DNA of 64,000 nt from Uranotaenia lowii (lineage: Eukaryota; Arthropoda; Insecta; Diptera; Culicidae): NCBI RefSeq assembly GCF_029784155.1, contig NC_073692.1, positions 371,423,160 through 371,487,159 on the forward strand. The letters are read 5' to 3'. The position numbers were made by a program, and so were the translations under genes. Positions within the stretch are counted from its first letter, which is position 1. Every line of letters begins with the position of its first letter. The notes under the pieces were generated by a model, which saw nothing but the letters and a program-made list of their open reading frames with translations, had not been told where the DNA came from and made no database searches. Positions 11,161-20,657 of this stretch are shown in pieces.

Positions 11161-11835
11161 CTTTAGTACAAAATCATAAGAAACCCCGATAAAGCTCATA
11201 GGCTCGATTTCTGTTAATGTAAGAGCCAAATGCAATCTAAATTAATTTAGGGTTTATTTGAAAAAAAGTCGCATGAAAAAATGATTTTTTATGAAAATTT
11301 ATTTAGTCCGAATCAAGGTTATTCAAATACTAGGTTATCTGACTTTTACAGTAAATAGGCGAGGAGTGTGCGGTGATGAGTGGTAGCAAGTGATAGGCTC
11401 GTTGCGTTTGTTAGTAAACATAAAAAAAATCTATTCGCATGTAATATTATTATTCCACGTCCATAAAACGAACAAGGCCGTCGGGATATGCTTTTAACTG
11501 CACTTCGAGTCGAATCGAATCACACTGTTGACAACTGGGAGCACTGCAGGAGGTGCACTTTCAAGGATCGTCGCTGTCAATCAAGTGACGTTTAGCTGTT
11601 GGGCGGTTTTCGGATCGTCTATTTCGCTGAATCATCGGTACCAGAAGCATCGACGAGAGTTATAAAAAGTTAAAATTCTAAAAGTTATTATTACTATAGT
11701 TTCAAAAGTTTATTCTTTCAAAGTAAAAGTTCATCGCATTGTATCTAGTTCCAAACTTTGTACCAACATTATAGGATACACATGCAGGTTTGTCTTTCCT
11801 ATTTAGTAACATTTTGCGTTTACCTAACCTTAAAA
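11161..11835. other. Intergenic DNA, no gene seen
   Basis: Mixed AT-rich and moderately GC-rich sequence between the mini-unit and the 7-bp-TSD element. I found no domain, TIR pair or RNA gene. Confidence 0.5.
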
Positions 11836-12192
11836 CACTGACCACACTGACTTGACTCTTAGAACAAAAATTTAACCATTTTCTGTCTAATTTTTTGTTG
11901 TCAGATTTTGCAGGTTCGCAATACCGACGGCAGGTGGCGAACCTGAAAAATTTGACAAAAAATGCCCTGTAGAAAATATGGTCATGTTTAGCCCGATTTT
12001 ATCGTAGAAATTGCGTGTTTTATTTTTAAAGTTGGGTGGCATTTCCTAACTGGGATAGCATTTCTTCAAATCGATCGATGCGCACTCTGGAATTGACATT
12101 GCGTACTGTTGGAAAAATGATTTTTTTTTGTTTTTTTTTCTGGAAAAAATATCCAGAAAACGAAATCGAGTGTCCAGTCAGTATGGTCAGTG
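11836..12192. mobile_element. Non-autonomous DNA transposon, 16-bp TIR, 7-bp TSD (copy 1)
   Basis: TIRs CACTGACCACACTGAC and GTCAGTATGGTCAGTG differ at one position. A perfect 7-bp duplication CTTAAAA flanks it (11829-11835 and 12193-12199). The interior shares long stretches with copy 2 at 46008-46335, such as GTTGGGTGGCATTTCC. No coding sequence. The 7-bp TSD excludes mariner, hAT and Harbinger; a P-like or Dada-like origin is possible. Confidence 0.9.
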
Positions 12193-12286
12193 CTTAAAAT
12201 GTTTAACAGGGATAACAATCAAGAGGAACTATAACTTGTTCAAACCTGGTAAAACTATACCTGATTTACTGATTCTGTAAGTTCAA

Positions 12287-13129
12287 TCTTATATATAAAA
12301 ATGGAGGCGTTTTCTTTGTGATAACATCACGTATGAATGGTCGGTCGGAATGAAGTGAAATTTGGTATCCGAGGGTTTTTTGGGTCAGAGATGGTTTGTA
12401 TAATAGTTTCAAGAATCTCACTTTTTATGAAAGGGGGGTCCCCATACAAAATTATCTCTTCACATCTTCTTATATATAAAAATGGAGGCGTTTTCTTTGT
12501 GATAACATCACGTATGAATGGTCGGTCGGAATGAAGTGAAATTTGGTATCCGAGGGTTTTTTGGGTCAGAGATGGTTTGTATAATAGTTTCAAGAATCTC
12601 ACTTTTTATGAAAGGGGGGTCCCCATACAAAATTATCTCTTCACATCTTCTAATATATAAAAATGGAGGCGTTTTCTTTGTAATAACATCACGTATGAAT
12701 GGTCGGTCGGAATAAAGTGAAATTTGGTATCCGAGGGTTTTTTGGGTCAGAGATGGTTTGTATAATAGTTTCAAGAATCTCACTTTTTATGAAAGGGGGG
12801 TCCCCATACAAAGTTATCTCTTCTTCACATCTTCCTATATATAAAAATGGAGGCGTTTTCTTTGTAATAACATCACGTATGAATGATCGGTCGGAATGAA
12901 GTGAAATTTGGTATCCGAGGGTTTTTTGGGTCAGAGATGGTTTGTATAATAGTTTCAAGGATCTCACTTTTGATGATAGGGGGCCCCAATACAAATTAAA
13001 CTTTATTTGTTACGATTTCCATAAGAATATTTTGGCGAGCACAATGCAGTTAAGGACGTGTAGATGAAATTAAACATTTATTACGATTTATACTTTAGAA
13101 GGTAAAACGAAGTTTACCGGGTCAGCTAG
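12287..13129 (+). mobile_element. Helitron-like element with four 181-bp tandem repeats
   Basis: It begins TCTTATATATAAAAATGG after an A, and ends GGGTCAGCTAG before a T, fitting the TC...CTRR ends and A/T insertion preference of Helitrons. Four tandem units start at 12287, 12468, 12649 and 12833 (periods 181, 181, 184). They are nearly identical except that the last is more diverged. The open frames on both strands simply repeat with the unit and are not genes. No Rep/helicase, so non-autonomous. Confidence 0.8.
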
Positions 13130-13749
13130 TTTATTATATATTCCTAATGCACAATCTAAAATACAAATTTTTGCAGTTTAAAGCTGCTCAGCATCTGCTC
13201 TTGAAAATCAGTTTTTTCATCACCACCACGTCCGGAACACACACGTATGACAAAACTCGGAAAACATTGAATGCTTTGTTGGTAAACAGACGCAACGTAC
13301 ATAGACTTGGTAGCCAATTTGAAAAACCAACATGGTTGATCGGGAATTTTGGTAGATCAGTACACCTACTATATACCCCCCTTGGTCCAAATAGTTTGAA
13401 ACTGTTTAATTAATAATTTATAATAAACAAACTCAACTTTGTTTACTTGGCTCATACGACCTACTCAAAATAAATTCTAGATTAAATCATCCACATTTCT
13501 AAAACAATTCTCCCAACTGGAACCGATATGAAAATTAACTCTAAAACTGACTTTAATTAGTGACATTGAAGGATATTTCGGGATCTCTTCAAAACAAAGT
13601 TTTCGCAACATATTTTTGATTAAATTCAACTTATTGCGATAGCTCCCAACTTCGGTGTTGTGACTGTTGTGAGGAAGGTTTTTGGGCATTTGTAATGTCC
13701 TTTAGGATGATACTTCCAACTTTCAAACCGGTTCCGGTTTTTTGTAACC
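13130..13749. other. Intergenic DNA, nothing recognised
   Basis: AT-rich, no recognisable domain. Short frames at 13147-13413 and 13477-13689 have no supporting features. Confidence 0.5.
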
Positions 13750-13751
13750 TA

Positions 13752-13992
13752 CACAGTAAACAAAAATTACCGAGTTCGGTAATTTTTTTACCGAAATCCT
13801 AACATGTGTTAATCGTTAAACTGTTTGGTAATTTTTTCGGTAAAAAATAAACGAACATCGGTAAATCGACTCTTCATTTACCGATGTTCGTTTATTTTTT
13901 ACCGAAAAAATTACCGAACAGTTTAACGATTTACACATGTTAGGATTTCCGTAAAAAAAAACTACCGAACTCGGTAATTTTCGTTTACTGTG
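13752..13992. mobile_element. Family A palindromic MITE (241 bp)
   Basis: Complete palindrome with TSD TA (13750-13751 and 13993-13994). It has small indels and substitutions relative to the cluster copies. Confidence 0.94.
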
Positions 13993-13994
13993 TA

Positions 13995-14478
13995 GTAGAA
14001 ATTAACATTGTTTAAAATAAACATTCTTTAAATTGGAATAACTATACTCACCGAGATGATCCACTTTCTTTAAGTTGATTCAGATTTCCTAAATTTTCGT
14101 CCGGTCCTTTTTTAACACGCGCATCCGTTTTATTTCGATTTTCATCCGCAATCTTTTTCTTTGGTCTTTACGATGACGAACGCGACGAACTTATGCTCAG
14201 CTAATCTGCCAAAAAGTGTTCGTCTGGTATTCATTACACCACTCACAATGACACTTCTTCTGTGCTTCATAAGAGGGTCCTATGAAAATCGAAACTCGTT
14301 CATAAGACTCTTATGAAAAATTATTTTACACTCTAAAAAGCGGTTCATAAGATGCATCTTGTGAGTAACCCGGAACAGAGGAATCACCCAGCACGTCCCA
14401 ATGTAGTCGGCACACGTCTTAACTCCTTCACTGGTAGCACACGAAAGGGGAGAAGTCCGATGCTGCACGACGGACGTG
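13995..14478. other. Family D-related fragment and flank
   Basis: Bases 14240-14345 match the right end of family D (CATAAGACTCTTATGAAA and the shared block TTACACTCTAAAAAGCGG). The opposite terminus is not identifiable. On the minus strand a donor-like GTGAGT lies near 14053. The rest is unrecognised. Confidence 0.6.
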
Positions 14479-14486
14479 GTTGCTAC

Positions 14487-15256
14487 CAGCGTTACCACAT
14501 ATACAGATTTTTCTGGAAGTATACAGATTTTATGGAAATTTTCAAACACAGAATCTGTATATACAGATTACAGATAATTGGAAATTTATACAGATTTCAT
14601 ACAGATTTTCTGAAATTCAGAGATTTTCCAAGATATTTTTTAATTATACTTCGAGTCAATCAATAATCATCTACTTTGATGATTTAATCATCCATCAATT
14701 ATCACGCTTGCAAATAAGGAAAAAATTCCAGATTAGAGTTCGAAACCGTTACAATGCAAACAACAAGCAAAGGGCTTGTGATTAAGAATCATGTACCAAA
14801 ATTGGTCATTGCATTATAGGAAATGTAACTTTTAAAGGATAAATACTATCGACACAATGTTCAAATCCCACCTGATTGTTAAACCCAAGAAGAACACTGA
14901 TCGTCCTATTTAACGGAATATATCGACCTAAAACTTTACGTTACCTTATTTTTCACACGTGGCGGACATGTATTTTGTCCGTTACAATTAATCAGACAAA
15001 GTTAAACCAAAAACGGTTCACGTATACAAAATGTCAGGCTTAACACTGGTTTGACATGTTGCACAAATAGTAGCCCGCAGTAATGAGCAGCGTAGTCCAA
15101 ATGAGTGCGCTACGCATTATAAAAAGCTCACCATAGTTCAGCTTAAGTATCCGGAATGAAAATTTTTGATACAGATTGAATACAGATTTTTAAGATTTTA
15201 TACAGATTAAAAAGATTTTTTGGCTCGAAAATACAGATTTAAATGTGGCAACGCTG
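14487..15256. mobile_element. hAT-like non-autonomous element, 8-bp TSD
   Basis: TIRs CAGCGTTACCACAT and ATGTGGCAACGCTG (one mismatch) are flanked by a perfect 8-bp duplication GTTGCTAC (14479-14486 and 15257-15264). Subterminal ACAGATTT motifs repeat at both ends. The 770-bp body has no transposase. The 8-bp TSD and CA-initiated TIR fit the hAT superfamily. Confidence 0.9.
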
Positions 15257-15264
15257 GTTGCTAC

Positions 15265-15672
15265 GATGCTTACGAGTCTCTGGCGAGAGATGGAAGCATA
15301 AACCGTTCCAGTGTTGCCAAGTATTCTTGCTGCCACACATCCCCCTTCTACTTCAAAATAAAAAGAAAGAATTGATTCTTTGTAGAATACTTTAAGGCAA
15401 ATCTTCCTATTCATAACCGATGTACGAATTCTTCCCGCAATTTAATGCTAAGCATTTCTCAAATGATTGTTAAATCCCGTGCTTAACAAATTAAAAAAAA
15501 AATCTATCAAAAATAAATACTCCCGAAATTAATTTTAATTTTATTCAATGCAGAACAAGGTACATAACACGCGTTTAGAAGAAATTCAACACTCAATCGC
15601 TATTTACTCTCGTAATACCTTCTTGTCGCAAGTCTTGTCGTCCTAACCATCCGTCCATCCCTGCTTGTGGGC
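15265..15672. other. Flank and 3' part of the gag-only LTR element
   Basis: AT-rich stretch downstream (minus strand) of the gag stop. No pol, integrase or LTR copy is seen, so the 3' part of the element is deleted or lacked pol. Nothing else recognised. Confidence 0.5.
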
Positions 15673-16863
15673 TCATCGAGGGTCTTGCTTAACTTGAATG
15701 CTATTGGCGTTCTTTTTCCTGCATACCGCTGCGAAGTGCCCACCCTCTCCGCAAGAATAGCAATCTCTGTCGGCCGCCGGGCAAGATCCAAATTTATGGA
15801 TTAAGTGGTAACACTTTGAACAACGGGAACGCCGCCCCATGCCGCGGAATCTATTTTCGTTGTCTTCACGTTGCTTCTTCGGTTGAGTCCAGTCCCGGCC
15901 AGTTGTCTCAGCTGGGCGCTTTTTCTGGGGACTGATCTCGCTGAAGTGTTTCCTTTGTCGCGCCACCGCGAAGGCGCTAGAAGATTCGGCCGTCTGTGAA
16001 GATTCTGATGCGTACGTCTTCTCTCGCGTTGCGGCCTGGACGATAAAGGTCGTCTCATATGCGAATATCCTTGCTGCCTTCGCCACCTCCTTGTTGCGCA
16101 TCCCCTTCAACAACTGCATTCGAACGAACCGGTCCTGGTCCGCTTGACTGTAACGGCAAAGGCGAACTTTTTCCATTAGCCTTGCGTGGAAGGCAATCGT
16201 TGGTTCATCGAGGCCTTGCTTGAGGTTTGTGAAAGTCTCGTGCTCGGCGGTTGCATCAACCATTGATTGCAGGTAGTTCTCAATGTTCTTCACGAATACA
16301 TTGTAGCAGTTCGGATGGTTCAGGCTGGGACGGAGTCTGGCTGCTCTAGTAATTCCTTGGAGTTTCTCTCCCATGGACAGAAAAAATGTCTGTGATCGTT
16401 TCAAAGGATCATTCACGATTGCCAACGATGCGGCGATTTCGAACCGGTCGATGAATCTGTTCCACTGCTCCCACATACGGTTGGCCGGGACATCGTTTGG
16501 AAAAGGCTGGATATTTTTCCAACGGATGCTGCCAGAGGTTGATGGCGGGCCTGAATTGACAACTCCTCTGTTCCAGCTTTGATCATCTTCGAAAGGTACC
16601 GAGCTCGTAGCGGTACTCGTTGGTCGTGGAGGTCGAGAAGGGTCCATATCCCTGGTTATTTCATCCAGTGTCTTCTGCAGCTTTTCCATCTTCCGAATTA
16701 ATGCTTGGTTTTCCTCGTGCATCGCTTGAATCCGTTCCTTCTCGGGGTCGTTTTCCGTACAACACCTTTCACAAAGGTAAACTCTCGGGGTCCTGAATAC
16801 CCAGGGAATTCGGCTCTTCCAGAATTCCAACAATTTCACTTTTGGCACTTGTCTATTGGACAC
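15673..16863 (-). CDS. Retrotransposon Gag polyprotein (396 aa)
   Basis: Capsid and nucleocapsid protein of an LTR retrotransposon. The order is an N-terminal region with a Cys pair (CERCC), a coiled-coil-like Glu/Lys stretch, a capsid region (about residues 120-260, with WEQWNRFIDRFEIAA), a basic linker, and two C-terminal zinc knuckles. The second is a classic CX2CX4HX4C (CYSCGEGGHFAAVC, about residue 370). The frame is intact over the whole length. The ATG at 16863 gives the longest frame and lies about 360 bp inside the upstream LTR. The frame ends with no protease or RT after it, so the element depended on others or lost pol. Closest type by layout is Ty3/gypsy; the family is inferred. 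Confidence 0.82.
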   Translation of the reverse strand: MSNRQVPKVKLLEFWKSRIPWVFRTPRVYLCERCCTENDPEKERIQAMHEENQALIRKMEKLQKTLDEITRDMDPSRPPRPTSTATSSVPFEDDQSWNRGVVNSGPPSTSGSIRWKNIQPFPNDVPANRMWEQWNRFIDRFEIAASLAIVNDPLKRSQTFFLSMGEKLQGITRAARLRPSLNHPNCYNVFVKNIENYLQSMVDATAEHETFTNLKQGLDEPTIAFHARLMEKVRLCRYSQADQDRFVRMQLLKGMRNKEVAKAARIFAYETTFIVQAATREKTYASESSQTAESSSAFAVARQRKHFSEISPQKKRPAETTGRDWTQPKKQREDNENRFRGMGRRSRCSKCYHLIHKFGSCPAADRDCYSCGEGGHFAAVCRKKNANSIQVKQDPR

Positions 16864-17222
16864 GTTTTCTGTGTTGTGCTATACGTTTGCCTATTGATAG
16901 TGAAATGCCCCATCATTGACCCCGTAGCCGCATAGAATGACGTAGGACATCACCGTTCTTTCGCCCCATCCTGATTGTCGTTTCGCCTCGCTTATTCGCC
17001 CTCCTCATCCTCATTTCGCCTCACCTCTTCACTTGAACACCAACATCTGGTGGTGGGATTCTCAAGCGTTGCTGTGCAGGTTGGTGCGTAGGAGTTCTGT
17101 GGTGGACTTCGACGCAGGCGACTTCTCAACAAACAAAATGTCTTCTTGGCGCATTTACTATTGCCGCGAACAAAAGTCCAACAACCACTGACACTACTAA
17201 CCGAGCACTTGTTACAGTCGGG
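16864..17222 (-). other. 5' leader of the gag element
   Basis: Untranslated leader between the LTR and gag on the minus strand. I did not find a convincing tRNA-complementary primer-binding site at the expected place. Confidence 0.5.
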
Positions 17223-17953
17223 TGAATTTTGGGTTAATTCTAATGAAAATGAGTGCGATTCCGGATTTCGGCCAATGGAAGAGCATGCCCTTACTTTTAG
17301 CAGTTAAAAAAAAGTTGAACCTATTGCCAAATCAAAAGCGATTCAAGTAGGCGAGTTTACTATTTGAAAAACACACTGTGACTCAATAATTTTTACTGAC
17401 AGTTTTCGTTTTTCCAAATCGGGAACTAGTAGGCTGCGCGATTTTTCCGCATCCGCCATATTGTATTCCACCTCCCCTTAATTTTTTAACTTCTATGATT
17501 CGGCTTTCATTGTCCTTGAGGTACACTTGTGTTATTTTTCACTTTTTCATCGGATTTTTCCGACTTTTCAAAGCTGCTCCCTTATTTCTTCACTTTCCTT
17601 CACTAGTTTTCATTATTACAACACCATTCCTGGGCTGGACCCTTAAAAAAAACCAACTCACGTACCGGCTTCGAATCGCAACACGTTTGGCACCTATCGC
17701 CGCCGTCCGAACTTAACACCTGAACCGAAATGAGCTCACGGCAAGGCTTGCTCGCTGCCCCAATTTTTTGCTGTGTAACAGCGATGTGCAACTACTGATA
17801 AGATAAACTTACAGTGTTGTGTGTGTGCATGATGTGATTCATGATTCTTCTCTCGGAAGTCGAATGAAATATCCATGAATTCCTTTAACTTCTATTCGTC
17901 GAATCAATTAAGCTCTTCCTGAGAAATGCCATTTTAAGTTGCAATAAACATAA

Positions 17954-19043
17954 GGTGTGTTCAACGAAACCCAATCGAAATCAATTGAAATGAATTGACA
18001 GTTGATCAGCTGTTTTTCCAATTGACTTTGATCGATTTATTTTAGGCTGTTGATTGAACAGCCATCCACTAATACTAACGCGCAGTCGCAGTGTTTTCAG
18101 ATGTAATTTTCTTCATCAGCTTCGTTCAGAATTCGAAAAGGCGGTTACTCAAGGCAAATTGTAATGAATTCATAATTTTGACCATCTCAATGGCAATTCT
18201 TTCCCTTATACAAGCTGTCCGAAAAATTTCAGATTAGGAAATTTGTTGTTCGACTCGAACTATATCAGAATACTAAAAAGAAATTGTGTTCAGAATAATG
18301 CGCAATTTTTAGGGATAAGGAAGACACAAAAGCGAAAAATTGTTGCTATAGGAAAATAATATTTTTTTTTAAATGCAATCATGATATTATGAAATAAAAT
18401 ACAGTGGATCAATTTTAAATTTTATTTTACATTTTATCGTATTTCACAAGAAAGACCAATTTTTTCCATTTCCTTCTGTGGGTCTTGATTACTTTAGTGC
18501 GTATTTTCTTTCTGTTTCTGACGGTGCAGAAGCTGGACTGATCTGACACCAACGCAGCAACACCAAAACAGCATCGACCTATACCACCTGCACCGCACCA
18601 CCGACCACCGACACAACACGAACTCTCAGTCCTGACACTACTTTCATTTTCGCAACATTTGCGCTTGTTCACGAGCAGCTGCAGCAACCAATCCGACAGA
18701 CACCCATCACACTAACACTGCATCACCGGCACAGCACCACCAGCACAGCATCACCGACACTCCATCGAATGACTACACTTTCATTTGCACTGCAGTTAGT
18801 CAAAAACAAACCGAATCAGCTGTTTTTGACAGTAAACAACTGCATTTGTGTTAGTGCGATAGAAACCGATAGAAACGAATCCTGCTCTCGGGCTTGATCC
18901 ATTTCGATTGGTTTCGATCGATTCCGATTGGCTTCATTGAACGTCAATTGGATTAGTTTCGACCAAAACATTGGCTGAGTGAACAACAATTTACCAATCG
19001 AAATCGATTGAAACCAATTTCAATTGGCTATTGAACGGGCCTA
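17954..19043. mobile_element. Non-autonomous TIR element with 3-bp TSD (Harbinger-like)
   Basis: Ends GGTGTGTTCAAC and, reversed, GGCCCGTTCAAT. The intact LTR copy near 39670 shows the unoccupied site, and comparison gives a 3-bp duplication, TAA (17951-17953 and 19044-19046) or ATA depending on alignment. Subterminal regions repeat AATCGA/TCGATT motifs. The 3-bp TSD suggests PIF/Harbinger. Its minus strand holds an 86-codon frame that ends in AATAAA. Confidence 0.82.
18427..18687 (-). CDS. Putative small basic Cys-rich protein inside a TIR element (86 aa)
   Basis: Unrecognised. The N-terminal half has several cysteines (KCCENES, SCCVGGRWCG, RCCFG). The C-terminal half is strongly basic (RNRKKIRTKV, THRRKWKKL). 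The TAA stop at 18429-18427 runs directly into AATAAA at 18426-18421, as if it were the end of a transcription unit. It lies wholly within the element at 17954-19043 and could be a transposon-borne accessory frame, a transposase remnant, or chance. Confidence 0.3.
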   Translation of the reverse strand: MLQLLVNKRKCCENESSVRTESSCCVGGRWCGAGGIGRCCFGVAALVSDQSSFCTVRNRKKIRTKVIKTHRRKWKKLVFLVKYDKM

Positions 19044-19145
19044 TAATCACAGAATCGCTTCCAGTTAACTTAGATATATCACGCACGGAGAAAAATATAT
19101 AGATTTATCAGTTATATTACGCGTCTACAGGACCATAAATATGAT

Positions 19146-20444
19146 TTTTTTTTAACAATTCTTTATTTGAAACGGCTCATACTTTCAGGCTTTAAGGAGC
19201 CAAAATCGATATTGGTTGTTTGCAATTGTTTTCTTAACTTAACACTTTGTGAGAGGAGAAAGGAAGAAAGAAAGGGAAATATGAAAATAAAAAAGAAATT
19301 ATAGACGAAGATCGATAGCTTTTAGAAAAAAAGTAGATTTCGAACATGTAGTCCAAATCTAGCACAGCTAGTACATCTCTCACTGGAACATTAGGTGGTT
19401 TTCCTCGGGCCCTAAGGTAGTCTATTAAATTCGTTCTGGCGGCAAGATGGACCTCACACGACCAAACAATATGCTCGATGTCATGGTAACCTTGGCCACA
19501 ACCACATAGATTGCTGCCAGCAATATCAAAACGATAGAGTACCGCGTCTAAGGAACAATGATTGGACATGAGACGGGAAAATATACGAATAAAATTCCGA
19601 CTCAAGTTCAATCTATTAAACCATGGTTTAAGGCTTACCTTTGGGATAATCGAGTGGAGCCACCGACCCTTCTCATCCTCGTCCCATTTGCGCTGCCAGT
19701 TGACAAGAGAGTTCCCTCGTACCAAGAAGTAGAATCCGTTGAAGACGATTTCACGTGGATACGTGTAGCCTTCCGTCGCTCCCACCTTTGCCAGAGAGTC
19801 TGCCTTCTCATTGCATTGCCCACTATCGAGCAATGCGAGGGAACCCAAACAAAGGTGATGGAAAAGCGACGTCTTGTTAAAGCACTCAAAATATCCCGTA
19901 TCTTCTCTAGGAACTGGGGGAGGAAGACTGAATAAAAAAAGAAAAAAAATCTTTCAAACGTCAAATTTCTCTCATCAATCTACCGACCAGTGCGAAGGTT
20001 CAAAATTTTACTTTCTTATTTAGTGATTTTCAATAAAACTTCGTTGATGCTGAAAAGCACTTGTTTTGCTTGAAACAATGATTTAATTAAGTTTTGTTTT
20101 GCTCTGGCAAATTCTAGCATGATCAGGCGTATTAAGTCGCTCAAATTTCGTTAAAGTTTTGAAGCTGATACATAAAAATGGTTTGATTAATGGTTGTTCT
20201 AAAAATAGCTAAATCTAAATTTAGCACCTAAACAACTGAGTTACACGACTCGCTACACGAAACTGATCATCTAAATTTAAAATTTGAACGATTACAAATC
20301 TTTTCAACAATTGCTGGCTTTTTGCCGAACAGTAAAAAAAACGATACAGAAAACGATACAGCGAATTTCAGTCTTCCTCCCCCAGTCTAGGAAGAACGGC
20401 GAGTGCTTTCCCGGTCGTATTGAGTGTATTGCGTCAACTGAGCT
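19146..20444 (-). pseudogene. 5'-truncated I-type LINE fragment (older copy)
   Basis: The minus strand encodes the RNase H C-terminus and final Cys motif of an I-superclade ORF2 (for example CGCGQGYHDIEHIVWSC), similar to the complete element next door but broken by a frameshift near 19800. The 3' end is a T-run at about 19148 on the plus strand. It is interrupted by an 8-bp-TSD element (19914-20385) and then by family B at 20445. A further piece of the same copy resumes at 27585-27631. Confidence 0.88.
19914..20385. mobile_element. Non-autonomous element, perfect 18-bp TIR, 8-bp TSD
   Basis: TIRs CTGGGGGAGGAAGACTGA and its exact complement. The perfect 8-bp duplication TCTAGGAA (19906-19913 and 20386-20393) lies in the older I fragment. 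The 472-bp body is AT-rich and has no gene. The TSD length fits hAT or P-like elements. Confidence 0.93.
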
Positions 20445-20657
20445 TACACTGTAAATTTTTGCCTCGATTTCTAGCAAAAAATATTTTTTTTTTTTTTTGT
20501 AAATTATTTATTTGAAACGGCTCATACCTTTAGGCTTTAAGGAGCCAAACTCGTTTTGTTTGATTACAATTGTGTACTTAGATCTAGTTCACTTTTTTTT
20601 TTTTTTTTTTTTTGAAGAAAAAGAAAGATAGAAAGGGAAATATGAAAATAAAGAGAA

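Larger units (their letters stand above)
17223..19083 (-). repeat. LTR of the gag element (interrupted by a DNA transposon)
   Basis: About 770 bp of LTR (17223-17950 plus 19044-19083), matching 38845-39712 over its whole length. In the minus orientation it would start TGATATATC and end AAATTCA (TG...CA). It is split at ACA^TAA by the element at 17954-19043; the second copy keeps the empty site near 39670. Plus-strand frames here are not genes. Confidence 0.75.

Noticed and set aside
12327..12994. Repeated 65-100 codon frames on both strands
   Set aside because: Identical frames recur every 181 bp with the Helitron repeat unit; no domain or codon bias.
12287..13010. CRISPR-like or regulatory repeat array
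   Set aside because: 181-bp head-to-tail units without spacers, in a eukaryotic genome with Helitron ends.
15801..16058. 85-codon frame inside the gag region
   Set aside because: Shadow of the gag gene in another frame.
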